From NCBI GenBank assembly GCA_028873845.1, contig JAPPNO010000133.1:1-33365 (forward strand): DNA of 33,365 nt, given 5' to 3'. This document shows positions 11,702 through 20,225 of this stretch, one piece after another (position 1 is the stretch's first letter; every line of letters starts with the position of its first letter). The notes beneath the pieces are model-generated. The model was not told the DNA's origin and did not search any database. It saw only the letters and a list, made by a program, of their open reading frames with translations. Source of the stretch: Gemmatimonadota bacterium (GTDB lineage: Bacteria; Gemmatimonadota; Gemmatimonadetes; Longimicrobiales; Gaopeijiaceae). The position numbers and the translations under genes were made by a program.

Positions 11702-12693
11702 GGCGGCGGCGACCGCTGGCGGGGCGGCGCACGGCTCATGACGACCGAGACCGTGTCGCCGCGGGCGGCTTGCCCGAGCACCCTGGCCTCGGGAGAATCG
11801 GGATAGCCCTCCAGGAGCCGGGTCCGGGCATCGTCACGCTGGTCGTCCCACCCCCACTCCTCGTAGATCTCGATGAGGAGGGCCAGGGCCCGCGGCGCGG
11901 CGTCGGTGTCCGGGTATTCGTCAAGCAACTGGTTGAAGACGATATCGGCCGACTCGTAGAGGTCGTTCCGGAAGTAGTACTGGCCGATGCCGAACGCCTT
12001 CTGACCCAGCTTGTTCCTCATTTCCCGCGTCACCATCAGCGCGGAGTCCCCCACCGGGGTCCCCTGGAAGTCGCTGGCCACGTTCCGGCAGGTGTTGTGC
12101 GCGCTGATCGTGGACTGCTGATCCCTCTGCGGGTGGGGAGACAGCGCCGCATGGGAACGACACAGCCCCATCCACGCGTCACGCGCACGCTGGTGGTCCG
12201 GGTAGACCTGCACGATGCGGGTGAACTCGGACACGGCGCTCACATACTGCTCGTCCTCGTAGAATGCGCGAGCCAGGTAGTAGCGCGCCTCCACGGCCTG
12301 GTCAAAGAGCGGGAAGGCGAGAACGAGCCGCTCGAACGCGCGCCGCGCCTCGCCCCAATCACCCGCGTCGAAGGCCCTCTGCCCATGCTCGTAGAGTTGA
12401 GCCTCCGTCCAGCCGGAGTAAGGTGGTGCTGACGAACAGGCGGCTCCGAGGAGGCTTACGAGCAGCCCGTGGACAAGGCCGCGCGCGCACCGAGAGTGGC
12501 GAGGCGCCGGGCTGGCAAGGCGCGACGAAGGGGGAATAGCAGCGCTAATCGCCCGAGGAGAAACGCCGAGCGGAGCGTCCAGCGCGGATGCATTCGCCGC
12601 TCGAATGCCGCGGGGATCCTGTTCGCGTGGAGGGCGCCGCTTCTCCCTCCCGCGGGTTGCCGGCGCGTTCGCGACTACCGGACGGTTCAGCAC
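11680..12693 (-). CDS. bamD: BamD-like outer-membrane assembly lipoprotein with TPR repeats
   Basis: TPR lipoprotein resembling BamD/ComL, a subunit of the outer-membrane beta-barrel assembly machine. Seen: hydrophobic segment LLVSLLGAAC with a lipobox-type Cys at residue 86, then TPR-like repeats (for example AQLYEHGQRAFDAGDWGEAR, then AVEARYYLARAFYEDEQY), and a conserved middle with GQYYFRNDLYESADIVFNQL and EYPDTDAAPRALALLIEIY. The only usable in-frame start is GTG 12693, which overlaps the upstream stop and has GGAGG 7 bases before it. That places about 85 Arg/Pro/Ala-rich residues ahead of the signal-like segment. No ATG, GTG or TTG lies nearer. The mature start is therefore unclear. Function in BAM is inferred from repeats and lipobox. 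Confidence 0.75.
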   Translation of the reverse strand: MLNRPVVANAPATRGREKRRPPREQDPRGIRAANASALDAPLGVSPRAISAAIPPSSRLASPAPRHSRCARGLVHGLLVSLLGAACSSAPPYSGWTEAQLYEHGQRAFDAGDWGEARRAFERLVLAFPLFDQAVEARYYLARAFYEDEQYVSAVSEFTRIVQVYPDHQRARDAWMGLCRSHAALSPHPQRDQQSTISAHNTCRNVASDFQGTPVGDSALMVTREMRNKLGQKAFGIGQYYFRNDLYESADIVFNQLLDEYPDTDAAPRALALLIEIYEEWGWDDQRDDARTRLLEGYPDSPEARVLGQAARGDTVSVVMSRAPPRQRSPPPWPAGSG

Positions 12694-13628
12694 TCTCCCG
12701 CCTCCACCTGGCCGAACCGGATTTCGTCGATACGATCCTGGGCCCGCAGCACCAGGGCCCGCGGTCCCGCGGCCCCCGCGCCGGCCACGGCCCGATAGGA
12801 CTTCAGCGCGGCCGCACAGTCCCCCATTTCGGCCAGAATCTCGGCCTTTTCGAAGTGGGCCTGCGGGATGAGGGCCCTCGGTTCGTTCAATTCCAGAACC
12901 GCATCGAGGTACTCCATGGCCTCCAGGTACGCTCCCTGCGCCCTGCGTTCGCCGGCGAGGCGGAAGGAGCAGTTGCCCAGGTTCAGCCGGATCTCGGCGG
13001 TGCGGCGCGGTGCCAGTTGCCCGAATTCGTCGTAGTACACCAGCGCGCTCTCACAGTCCCCGATCTCCTCGTGCGCCAGCGCCGTCTCCAAAACGACATC
13101 GGGATCGTCGCGGTGGCGCTGGAGGGCCCGCAGATAGAATGCTCCGGCGCGACCGTACTCACCCGCCCGGCTGTAGTGCCGCGCCAGGGGCAGGGCCAAC
13201 TCCTCCACGAGAATGCCTGAACGGAAGTGGAGCGCCGCCTCCATCGCGGAAGCGGCGCCGTAGCTGTCGCCGTGCTGGTACTCACGCTTGGCCAGTGCCA
13301 CGAAGTCGGAGACGGCCTGATCCGTGTGAACGCTGTCTTCCCGGGCTGCCTCGTCGTACAGGGCCCGGGCTTCGTCCACGCGGCCCAGGACCACGTACGC
13401 ATGTGCCGCGCGCACGAGGCCCTCCGTGCCCGGATCCTCGCGCAACAGCGAGAGGCGGTACTCGGCAAGCGCCTCCTCGTAGTCGCCGCGCGCAAAGGCA
13501 CGGTCCCCGCGCAGCCGCGCGGTCTCATCCGCCGGGTCGCTGCCACATGCGGCGGCGCACAGCGGAAGTATCGTCGCGAACATCGCGCGCATTCGTATCG
13601 ATCGATGCGATCCGGGCCCTGTCTTCAT
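12687..13628 (-). CDS. TPR-repeat lipoprotein of unknown function
   Basis: A 313-residue protein with a short N-terminal hydrophobic segment ending in the lipobox-like LCAAAC (Cys about 28), followed by tetratricopeptide-like helical repeats. Examples are ADETARLRGDRAFARGDYEE, VRAAHAYVVLGRVDEARALY and AHFEKAEILAEMGDCAAALK. The repeats fill nearly the whole mature protein, so it is probably a periplasmic scaffold anchored to a membrane. Start ATG 13628 lies 7 bases after the decarboxylase stop; ATG 13646 and ATG 13592 are alternatives. It overlaps the BamD-like gene by 7 bases, which suggests work in the same envelope process. I do not recognise a specific family. Confidence 0.75.
   Translation of the reverse strand: MKTGPGSHRSIRMRAMFATILPLCAAACGSDPADETARLRGDRAFARGDYEEALAEYRLSLLREDPGTEGLVRAAHAYVVLGRVDEARALYDEAAREDSVHTDQAVSDFVALAKREYQHGDSYGAASAMEAALHFRSGILVEELALPLARHYSRAGEYGRAGAFYLRALQRHRDDPDVVLETALAHEEIGDCESALVYYDEFGQLAPRRTAEIRLNLGNCSFRLAGERRAQGAYLEAMEYLDAVLELNEPRALIPQAHFEKAEILAEMGDCAAALKSYRAVAGAGAAGPRALVLRAQDRIDEIRFGQVEAGEC
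12701..12705 (-). promoter_or_regulatory. Shine-Dalgarno supporting the GTG start of the BamD-like gene
   Basis: Minus-strand GGAGG lies 7 bases before GTG 12693, inside the last codons of the preceding TPR gene. It supports translational coupling at the GTGCTGA overlap even though the predicted signal peptide lies far downstream. Confidence 0.5.
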
Positions 13629-13635
13629 ACCCTGT

Positions 13636-14580
13636 TCAGTCTTCATGCAAGTCGACGACCCCCCTGAAGTAAGGGATCGTCTTTCTGACGCCCTCGCGCA
13701 ACCCGATGGTTGGCCTCCACCCGAGTTCCCGGCGCGCGACGGTGATATCCGGGCAGCGCACGACTGGATCGTCGGGCGGTAGCGGCAGGAACACGGGAGC
13801 GGCCTTGCTGCCCGTCTCCTGGCCGACGATGACGGCCAGATCCAGGATCGTGAATTCGCCCGGGTTGCCGATGTTGACCGGATCGACACGCTCCGAACGA
13901 AAGAGCCGCACGATGCCCTCGACCTGGTCGTCCACATGGCAGAAGGATCGGGTCTGCTCACCGGTGCCGTAGATCGTCATGGACTGACCGCGCAGCCCCT
14001 GCACGATGAAGTTGGAGACGACCCGCCCGTCCGAGGGCCGCATGCGGGCACCGTAGGTGTTGAAGATTCTCACAATTCGCGTCTCCAGCGAGTGAGCCCT
14101 GTGGTAGGCCATGGTCATCGCCTCGGCGTACCGTTTCGCTTCGTCGTATACACTTCTCGGCCCCACGGGATTCACGTTCCCCCAGTAGTCTTCGGTCTGC
14201 GGGTGGACCTTGGGGTCTCCGTAGACCTCGGAGGTCGAGGCGAGCAGGAAGCGGGCGCCGTGCCGGCGGGCGACGCCCAGGGCGTGGTGCGTACCGAGTC
14301 CCCCCACCTTGAGCGTCTGGATCGGAAGCGCCGTGTAGTCGACGGGGCTGGCGGGAGACGCGAAGTGCAGGACACCGTCCACCTTCGGCTCCACGACGAG
14401 CGGGGTGGAGATGTCGTGCTCGATCAGCTCGAAACGGGGCTCCCGCTCGAGGTGCTCCAGGTTGTTCCGGGAGCCGGTAACGAGGTTGTCGACCCCGATC
14501 ACCTCGCATCCGTCCGCCAGAAAGCGGTCCACGAGGTGGGATCCGAGAAAACCCGCCGCGCCGGTGATCAGGATACGCAC
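13636..14580 (-). CDS. uxs: UDP-glucuronate decarboxylase (UDP-xylose synthase), SDR family
   Basis: Extended short-chain dehydrogenase that uses bound NAD to decarboxylate UDP-glucuronate to UDP-xylose. Seen: GAAGFLG (7-13), [10 protein letters not shown] (73-82), a hallmark of UXS proteins, [10 protein letters not shown] (114-123), [19 protein letters not shown] with the catalytic Tyr145 and Lys149, and IGNPGEFTI near the C-terminus. The 314-residue length matches the family. Start GTG 14580 gives a protein opening [11 protein letters not shown] and has GGGAG about 6 bases upstream; it overlaps the upstream dehydrogenase by 13 bases. Its substrate is the product of that neighbour, so the two form a short pathway. 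A dTDP-glucose dehydratase is less likely given the ASPASP motif. Confidence 0.9.
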   Translation of the reverse strand: MRILITGAAGFLGSHLVDRFLADGCEVIGVDNLVTGSRNNLEHLEREPRFELIEHDISTPLVVEPKVDGVLHFASPASPVDYTALPIQTLKVGGLGTHHALGVARRHGARFLLASTSEVYGDPKVHPQTEDYWGNVNPVGPRSVYDEAKRYAEAMTMAYHRAHSLETRIVRIFNTYGARMRPSDGRVVSNFIVQGLRGQSMTIYGTGEQTRSFCHVDDQVEGIVRLFRSERVDPVNIGNPGEFTILDLAVIVGQETGSKAAPVFLPLPPDDPVVRCPDITVARRELGWRPTIGLREGVRKTIPYFRGVVDLHED

Positions 14581-15908
14581 GGGCTGCTCCCGGGCCTCGG
14601 GATCACCGCACGGCGCCCGACCGAATAGTACTCGAACCCGAGCGCGCGCATGGCCCGGGGCGAATAGAGATTGCGGCCGTCCAGGATCACCGCCCGGGCA
14701 AGCAGCGTCCGCATCCGGGCGAAGTCGGGGTGGCGGTACGGGTGCCACTCCGTATGGATGAAAAGGGCATCCGCACCCTCAAGGGCATCGTAGTTGTGCT
14801 CGCGGTACTCGATGGCGTCGCCGAGAATGCGCCGGGCCTCGCCGGCCGCAGCGGGGTCGTGTGCGACGACCCTCGCGCCCCGCTCCAGCAGGGCGCGAAT
14901 CGTGACCAGGCTGGGAGCCTCGCGCATGTCGTCGGTGTTCGGCTTGAACGCCAGGCCCCACACCGCAAAGGTGCGGCCCCGCAGGTCCTCGCCGAACCGC
15001 TCGACCGCCAACTTCACCAGAAGACGTTTCTGGCGCTCGTTGACCTGCTCCACCGAATCCAGGATGGACGCGTCCAGCTCCAGTTCCCTCATGGTCGAGG
15101 CCAGGGCCCTGACGTCCTTGGGAAAGCACGAACCCCCGTACCCGACCCCGGGAAACAGGTACGTCGGGCCGATGCGGCGATCCGAACCGATGCCGTGGCG
15201 CACCTGGTCCACGTCGGCGCCCGTGCGTTCGCACAGCCGCCCGATCGCGTTCATGAAGCTGATGCGCGTGGCCAGCATGGCATTCGCCGCGTACTTGGTG
15301 ATCTCGGCCGAGGCGACGTCCATCACCTGAATCTCGTTCCCGGTTCGCACGAAGGGTGCGTAGAGGTCGCGCAACACCCGGGCCGGCCCGGGGTCGTCGA
15401 CCCCCAGCACCACGCGGTCGGGCTTCTGGAAATCGCTCACCGCGGCCCCCTCCCGGAGGAACTCGGGATTGGAGCACACATGCACCGGGTGATCCGTCTC
15501 GGCTTCGATCGCCGCACGCACCCGCCGCGCGGTCCCCACCGGCACGGTGCTCTTCGTGATCACGATGCGTTCGGCGTCCATGGCGCGCCCGATTTCGCGC
15601 GCGGCGGCGAGCACGTACTGCAGATCGGCGGATCCGTCGTCTCCCGGCGGCGTCCCCACCGCGATGAAGACGATGCGCGATGCGCGCACGGCCCCCGACA
15701 CGTCCGTCGTGAACCTCAGCCGTCCCTCGGCGAGGTTGCGCGACACGAGCGCGCCCAACCCCGGCTCGAAGATCGGGACTTCACCCCGCTTGAGGGTCTC
15801 GACGCGCTCCTTCAGTATGTCCACGCAGATGACGTCATTCCCCGTCTCCGCCAGACAGGCGCCGGTCGTCAGCCCCACGTAGCCGCTCCCCAGTATCGCG
15901 ATCTTCAT
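14568..15908 (-). CDS. ugd: UDP-glucose 6-dehydrogenase
   Basis: NAD-dependent two-step oxidation of UDP-glucose to UDP-glucuronate. The 446-residue protein has the N-terminal Rossmann motif [14 protein letters not shown] (7-20), [12 protein letters not shown] (120-131), [11 protein letters not shown] (146-156), the catalytic Cys261 in [12 protein letters not shown], and the C-terminal NAD/UDP domain with [17 protein letters not shown]. It starts 10 bases after the preceding dehydrogenase and feeds the decarboxylase that follows. Together they point to uronate- or pentose-containing surface polysaccharide. Confidence 0.95.
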   Translation of the reverse strand: MKIAILGSGYVGLTTGACLAETGNDVICVDILKERVETLKRGEVPIFEPGLGALVSRNLAEGRLRFTTDVSGAVRASRIVFIAVGTPPGDDGSADLQYVLAAAREIGRAMDAERIVITKSTVPVGTARRVRAAIEAETDHPVHVCSNPEFLREGAAVSDFQKPDRVVLGVDDPGPARVLRDLYAPFVRTGNEIQVMDVASAEITKYAANAMLATRISFMNAIGRLCERTGADVDQVRHGIGSDRRIGPTYLFPGVGYGGSCFPKDVRALASTMRELELDASILDSVEQVNERQKRLLVKLAVERFGEDLRGRTFAVWGLAFKPNTDDMREAPSLVTIRALLERGARVVAHDPAAAGEARRILGDAIEYREHNYDALEGADALFIHTEWHPYRHPDFARMRTLLARAVILDGRNLYSPRAMRALGFEYYSVGRRAVIPRPGSSPCVS

Positions 15909-15918
15909 CGGCGCGTGG

Positions 15919-17247
15919 TCACCCCTTCACGATCCACCGCTGCGGGTGGACGGCGCGCTGGGCGGCCGCCACCGACGCCGTCGCGTTGCGCGCGTCCACC
16001 ACCACGTGCGAGAGGGAAACGATCCGGGCCATGTCGAAGCAGGAGTGGTCGGTGACGATCACCGTCGCGTCGATTCCCTGCAGCAGCCCGCCGGTGAGAC
16101 GGGCGGACGTGAGCGTGCGGCCGTCCCTGGTGCCCCAGGCCGGCACATGGGGGTCATGGTACAGCACCTCGGCGCCGTCGCGCTCCAGGTGCTCCAGGAT
16201 GTCCATTGCGGGTGACTCCCGCACGTCTCCCACGTTCTTCTTGTAGGCCACTCCGAGCAGCATGATCCTCGAGCCCTTGACCGGCTTCCCCACCCCGTTC
16301 AGCGCCTCCCTTACCTTGCCGGCCACAAAGGTCGGCATCTCGGCATTGATCTCGGAGGCCATGTCGATGAGGCGGGTGCGGTAGTCCATCTTCCGCATCT
16401 TCCAGGACAGGTAGTGGGGATCCACGGGAAGGCAGTGCCCGCCGAGCCCGGGACCCGGCGTGAACTTCATGAACCCGAAGGGCTTCGTGTCGGCGGCCTC
16501 GATCACCTCCCAGATGTTCAGTCCGAGCCGGTCGGCAATCAGGGCCATTTCGTTGGCGAGACCGATGTTGACCGCCCGGAAGGCGTTCTCGAGGATCTTG
16601 GTGAGCTCCGCGGCCTCCGCGGAGGAAACGGGGACCATGCGTTCCACGAAACGCGAGTAGAACGCGGTGCCCGCCTCCGTGCATTCGGGTGTCACGCCCC
16701 CGATGATCTTCGGTGTGTTGCCGGTCTTCCAGACTTCGTTGCCGGGATCCACCCGTTCCGGTGAAAAGCAGAGAAAGAAGTCCTTCCCGACCTCCAGACC
16801 GCTTCGGGCCAGAATCGGGAGCACCACCTCGCGCGTCGTGCCCGGGTACGTCGTCGACTCCAGGACCACGAGCTGCCCTTCGGCCAGAGCGGCACCCACC
16901 GCCTCGGCGGCGGCCAGGACGTGCGAGATGTCCGGATCGCGGGTCGTGGAGAGCGGAGTGGGCACACAGATCGCGACCGCATCACAGTCATTCAGCCGCG
17001 ACATGTCGGTCGTGGCCGCCAGCAGGGCACTCCCGACGAGACCGCCCACCGCGTCGTCGGACAGGTCCTGGATGTGGCTGCGCCCCGCGTTGACCCCGTC
17101 CACGACGCGCGGGTCCACGTCGAAGCCGAGCACACCGATTCCGTTCCGGGCCGCTTCGACCCCGAGCGGCAACCCGACGTAGCCCAGCCCGACCACACCG
17201 AGCGTGGCGTCGCCGGAGCGAATCCTCGACAGCCTGGACTTGCTCAC
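15919..17247 (-). CDS. Nucleotide-sugar dehydrogenase, WbpA/TviB-like (UDP-HexNAc 6-dehydrogenase)
   Basis: A 442-residue member of the UDP-glucose/GDP-mannose dehydrogenase superfamily, distinct from the ugd next to it. Seen: VVGLGYVGLPLG (18-29), ESTTYPGTT (130-138), SPERVDPGN (162-170), and the catalytic Cys272 in GLGGHCLPVDPHYL, the form found in UDP-GlcNAc/UDP-ManNAc dehydrogenases rather than the GGSCFPKD of ugd. VAYKKNVGDVRESP marks the C-terminal domain. The likely product is a UDP-N-acetylhexosaminuronate for capsule or O-antigen. GTG start at 17247. It heads the run that continues to radC; the exact hexosamine is not decidable here. Confidence 0.88.
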   Translation of the reverse strand: MSKSRLSRIRSGDATLGVVGLGYVGLPLGVEAARNGIGVLGFDVDPRVVDGVNAGRSHIQDLSDDAVGGLVGSALLAATTDMSRLNDCDAVAICVPTPLSTTRDPDISHVLAAAEAVGAALAEGQLVVLESTTYPGTTREVVLPILARSGLEVGKDFFLCFSPERVDPGNEVWKTGNTPKIIGGVTPECTEAGTAFYSRFVERMVPVSSAEAAELTKILENAFRAVNIGLANEMALIADRLGLNIWEVIEAADTKPFGFMKFTPGPGLGGHCLPVDPHYLSWKMRKMDYRTRLIDMASEINAEMPTFVAGKVREALNGVGKPVKGSRIMLLGVAYKKNVGDVRESPAMDILEHLERDGAEVLYHDPHVPAWGTRDGRTLTSARLTGGLLQGIDATVIVTDHSCFDMARIVSLSHVVVDARNATASVAAAQRAVHPQRWIVKG

Positions 17248-17314
17248 GCCGTTACACCCTGCGGATCCTCACGGCGCCTGGCCGGGGCACACGGCGTCAA
17301 CATCCGGTGAGAAA

Positions 17315-17336
17315 CCCGGGCGACCTCGTCCCCGGG
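17315..17336 (-). terminator. CCCGGG inverted-repeat hairpin between the ribosomal and sugar-nucleotide blocks
   Basis: The hexamers at 17315-17320 and 17331-17336 pair fully; with one bulged base, three more pairs form (22-24 with 28-30) around a 3-base loop. On the minus strand the stem is followed by TTTCT. It lies 82 bases after the unrecognised gene and 67 before the wbpA-like gene, a likely transcript boundary. The T-run is short, so strength is uncertain. Confidence 0.4.
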
Positions 17337-17380
17337 CATGGCTGGGGGTAGAGTGCCGTCCGTGCAGGACGCGGGTGTGA

Positions 17381-17393
17381 CGTCAGACTGACG
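17381..17393. repeat. 13-bp perfect odd palindrome in the intergenic gap
   Basis: The sequence CGTCAGACTGACG (6 bp mirrored around one central base) lies 25 bases after the stop of the unrecognised membrane protein. It could be a small hairpin adding to the downstream terminator-like stem or an operator. Nothing else in the 171-base gap 17248-17418 is recognisable. Confidence 0.45.
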
Positions 17394-17418
17394 AGGCGCC
17401 TGCGATTTCCGCCACCGG

Positions 17419-18027
17419 CTAGCCTCCGTTGCCCTCGTCGGAGCCGGATTCATCGGCCTCGCCGGGCTCGGAAGGCTCCGGCAACTGGATAAAGGTGACT
17501 TCGATGAAGTTCTCGGCGAATTCGGCCAGCGTCCTGTCCACCTCGACCCGGAAGGCGCCCGCGGCGTCCCAGGCGTCCAGAATCGAATCGTTCATCGCGA
17601 CGACGGTTCCGGTCACGGTCACAACCATGTCGTCGGCGACCGAAACCAGGGTATCGGCGACCAGGGAGTCGGACAGATGCAGGAGATAGGCCGTTCCGTT
17701 GGCGTCCACCAGGTTGGTCCAGAACGAGTGATGCCCGAGTAGGGAGGTGACGGTGAGGTCCTCCAGGCTGACCACCTGTCCCACGTATCCGGCGGGTCCC
17801 GCCGAGAACGCATCGAAGGCGACTACGTTCTCCAGGGCGACCACCGGGGCCACCACCTCGACCTCCGTCGGCTCGGCGGTCACGGAAAGCCAGTACATGA
17901 AGCCCGCGACCATCAGGAAGCTCAATACCATCAGCGGTGCACCGAGTTTGGCGGCCCCCGCCCGGGACTTCAACGTTGCCATTCTGCCGTACCCCTGTCC
18001 TTGTCGAGTGTCGTGCTCCGAGGCCAC
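17419..18027 (-). CDS. Unrecognised single-pass membrane-anchored protein after rplQ
   Basis: About 202 residues, not assigned to a family. One transmembrane segment near the N-terminus (APLMVLSFLMVAGFMYWLSV) is followed by a soluble domain of about 130 residues rich in Val, Asp and Thr. That domain's beta-type pattern (GQVVSLEDLTVTSLLGHHSF, then MVVTVTGTVVAMNDS) recalls an OB-fold, which is inference only. The C-terminal tail PEPSEPGEADESGSDEGN is acidic and disordered. Most of the protein should face the periplasm. GTG 18027 has GAGGGAGG 5 bases upstream; ATG 17982 (187 residues) is a fair alternative with AGGGG upstream. It begins 29 bases after rplQ, so it is probably carried on the ribosomal transcript. 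Confidence 0.7.
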   Translation of the reverse strand: MASEHDTRQGQGYGRMATLKSRAGAAKLGAPLMVLSFLMVAGFMYWLSVTAEPTEVEVVAPVVALENVVAFDAFSAGPAGYVGQVVSLEDLTVTSLLGHHSFWTNLVDANGTAYLLHLSDSLVADTLVSVADDMVVTVTGTVVAMNDSILDAWDAAGAFRVEVDRTLAEFAENFIEVTFIQLPEPSEPGEADESGSDEGNGG

Positions 18028-18032
18028 CCCAG

Positions 18033-18040
18033 CCTCCCTC
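18033..18040 (-). promoter_or_regulatory. Shine-Dalgarno deciding the GTG start of the unrecognised gene
   Basis: Minus-strand GAGGGAGG ends 5 bases before GTG 18027, a better site than that before ATG 17982. It supports translation of a 15-residue N-terminal segment ahead of MATLKSRAG. Confidence 0.5.
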
Positions 18041-18056
18041 TCAGAGCCGGATTCTA

Positions 18057-18407
18057 TCACACCAACTCGATGAGCGCCATGTCGGCCGCATCGCCCTGGC
18101 GGTTGCCGAGCTTCAATATGCGCGTGTATCCCCCTGCGCGGGCGGCGTATCGGGGTCCGATATCGTCGAACAGTTTGCCGAGTATCTCCCGGTCCGCGAT
18201 TCGCCGCGCGGCGAGGCGGCGTGCGTGCAGATCCCCGCGTCTGGCCAGCGTGATCAGGCGTTCGGCGTACGGTCTCAACTCCTTGGCCCGGGCCGTCGTC
18301 GTGGTGATCCGCTCGTGCCGGAAGAGCGACGTGGCCATGTTCCTGAGCATCGCCCTCCGGTGACTCGGAGATCGCGAGAGGCCTCTCCCCTTCTTGCGGT
18401 GACGCAT
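18057..18407 (-). CDS. rplQ: Large ribosomal subunit protein bL17
   Basis: Ribosomal protein near the exit tunnel. The 116-residue length is typical. The N-terminus [20 protein letters not shown], followed by [32 protein letters not shown], is the conserved L17 signature. It follows rpoA by 45 bases, the standard end of the alpha block. ATG start at 18407. Confidence 0.97.
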   Translation of the reverse strand: MRHRKKGRGLSRSPSHRRAMLRNMATSLFRHERITTTTARAKELRPYAERLITLARRGDLHARRLAARRIADREILGKLFDDIGPRYAARAGGYTRILKLGNRQGDAADMALIELV

Positions 18408-18452
18408 GGTTCTCGTTTCCTCGGTTTTCCGCTGCTAGCAGTCCAGGGGCCG

Positions 18453-19496
18453 CTATTCCTCCACCTCGGCGGCGGCCCCCTCCTTGACGAAGAACAGTTG
18501 CCCGCCTTCGCCCCGCTCCATCTTCATTCCGAAGTGGAGTCCGTGCTCGTCCAGGATGCCGTAGAGCTCGGCGAGCGACTTCTTCCCGAAGTTGTTGATC
18601 CTGAGCAAGTCCTCCTCGGTCCTGACGATGAGGTCGCCCAGGGTGTGGATGGACTTCAGCTGAAGCGCGTTGCGGGAGCGCACACTGATCTCGGCCACGG
18701 CGTCGATCGGCTTTTCCATGAGCGCCACGGCCTCTTCGGGCACCGGAGCAAGCTCGCGAACCTGCGCTTCGGGAAGGCCGCCCTCGGCGAAGTAGAGCAT
18801 GTACCGCAGGTGGCAGCGCACGAGTTCGGCGGCATAGCGGACCGCACTCACGGGTGCCACCGACCCGTCCGTCTCGACCCGGATGGTGAGCCGGTCGAAG
18901 TCGGTACGCTGTCCCACCCTCGTCTCCTCTACGGTGAAGTTGGCGCGCAGGACCGGATTGTAGATCGCGTCGATGCGCACCAGGTCCACCGGGGCGCCCG
19001 GCGGCAGCGGCTGCTGGTCGGCCAACACGAAGCCACGCCCCTTGTTCACGTGGAGCTCGATATGCACCTCGCGATCGTCCGCCAAGGTCAGCAGGTGGTG
19101 GTTCGGGTCGTGGATCGTCACCGACGCGGGACCCCGGATCCTCCTGGCGGTGACCGGGCCCTTCTTCTTCACGTGGACTTCCAGAACCGCCTCGTCGATG
19201 TCGTCGTCGAGAGACACCACGAGCGACTTCAGGTTCTGAATCACCTGGTGGACATCTTCGACCACGGACGAAATCGTCTGGTGTTCATGCACCACCCCCT
19301 CGATCCGGAAGGCCCGCACGGCGGCCCCCTGAAGCGACGACAGCAGGACCCGCCGCACCGCGTTGCCCAGGGTGTGGCCGTAGCCTCGCTCCAGCGGCTC
19401 GAGGACGAAATCTGCGGAGCGGCCGTCCGCCGACTCCTCGGCGATCTCGATACGTTCGGGAAGCACGAGACCTGTAAGATCAATCTCAAGATTCAC
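18453..19496 (-). CDS. rpoA: RNA polymerase alpha subunit
   Basis: Alpha subunit that nucleates core polymerase assembly and contacts activators and UP elements. Length is 347 residues. The N-terminal dimerisation domain contains ERGYGHTLGNAVRRVLLSSL (56-75 region) and GAAVRAFRIEGVVHEH. The C-terminal domain carries RSRNALQLKSIHTLGDL and NNFGKKSLAELYGIL, the helix-hairpin-helix DNA-binding region. The start is GTG 19496, preceded by AAAAAGGGGG. It lies between rpsD and rplQ, the normal order. A 76-base gap upstream shows no clear promoter. Confidence 0.97.
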   Translation of the reverse strand: MNLEIDLTGLVLPERIEIAEESADGRSADFVLEPLERGYGHTLGNAVRRVLLSSLQGAAVRAFRIEGVVHEHQTISSVVEDVHQVIQNLKSLVVSLDDDIDEAVLEVHVKKKGPVTARRIRGPASVTIHDPNHHLLTLADDREVHIELHVNKGRGFVLADQQPLPPGAPVDLVRIDAIYNPVLRANFTVEETRVGQRTDFDRLTIRVETDGSVAPVSAVRYAAELVRCHLRYMLYFAEGGLPEAQVRELAPVPEEAVALMEKPIDAVAEISVRSRNALQLKSIHTLGDLIVRTEEDLLRINNFGKKSLAELYGILDEHGLHFGMKMERGEGGQLFFVKEGAAAEVEE

Positions 19497-19572
19497 GCTC
19501 GGTATTCCCCCTTTTTGCTTGCATCCGTCGGGACCCGCGAGGCCGGCTGGACCAACGGCCGCCGATTGCGGA

Positions 19573-20208
19573 TCACTTGGAGTAGAGTTCGACGATCAAC
19601 TGTTCCTGCGCAGCCAGCGGAATATCCCCCCGCACCGGCTGCCTGATGACCCTGCCCACGCGTTTGCCCTCGTCGAGGGCCAGCCAGTCCAGCAGCTGCG
19701 GCCGGGTACGCGCACCCAGGCTCGCCTCGACCAGTTCCAGGTCCCGCGAACCCTCCCGCAAGGCGACTTCATTTCCCGCGGACAAACGGTAGCTCGGCAC
19801 ATCGACGACCGAACCGTTCACCTCGACGTGCCGGTGCCGCACCAGTTGGCGGGCCTGGCGGCGGCTGACCGCGAGACCCATGCGGAAGACCACGTTGTCC
19901 AGCCGGCTCTCCAGCGCGACGATGAGATTCTCGCCGGTCACGCCGGGGCGCCCCGCCGCGTACTCGAAGAGGTTGCGGAACTGCTTCTCGTGCAGCCCGT
20001 AGATGCGCTTGACCTTCTGCTTCTCGCGAAGCTGCACGGCATAGTCGGACTGCTTGCGGCGGCGGACGGAGGCCGGGCCGTGGTGGCCGGGCGGATACTG
20101 CCGTCTCTCGACGGGACACTTCTCGGTGTAGCACTTCGCGCCCTTCAGGAAGAGCTTCTGCCCTTCCCTGCGGCAACGCTTGCAGACCGGACCGGTATAT
20201 CGAGCCAT
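19573..20208 (-). CDS. rpsD: Small ribosomal subunit protein uS4, zinc-binding form
   Basis: Primary 16S rRNA binder and, in several bacteria, translational regulator of its operon. It has 211 residues. The N-terminus has Cys9, Cys12, Cys26 and Cys31 in a zinc-ribbon arrangement (the C+ form). The S4 RNA-binding domain SRRQARQLVRHRHVEVNG follows, and the C-terminus is IPLAAQEQLIVELYSK. It sits 17 bases after rpsK. Confidence 0.97.
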   Translation of the reverse strand: MARYTGPVCKRCRREGQKLFLKGAKCYTEKCPVERRQYPPGHHGPASVRRRKQSDYAVQLREKQKVKRIYGLHEKQFRNLFEYAAGRPGVTGENLIVALESRLDNVVFRMGLAVSRRQARQLVRHRHVEVNGSVVDVPSYRLSAGNEVALREGSRDLELVEASLGARTRPQLLDWLALDEGKRVGRVIRQPVRGDIPLAAQEQLIVELYSK

Positions 20209-20225
20209 CGGTGGAGTTCAGCTCC

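Noticed and set aside
12460-12620. A frame inside the BamD-like 5' region starting MHPRWTLRSAFLLGRLALL and ending STGCS as a separate signal peptide
   Set aside because: It stops at TAA before any mature domain, has no ribosome-binding site, and the in-frame LLVSLLGAAC lipobox is better.
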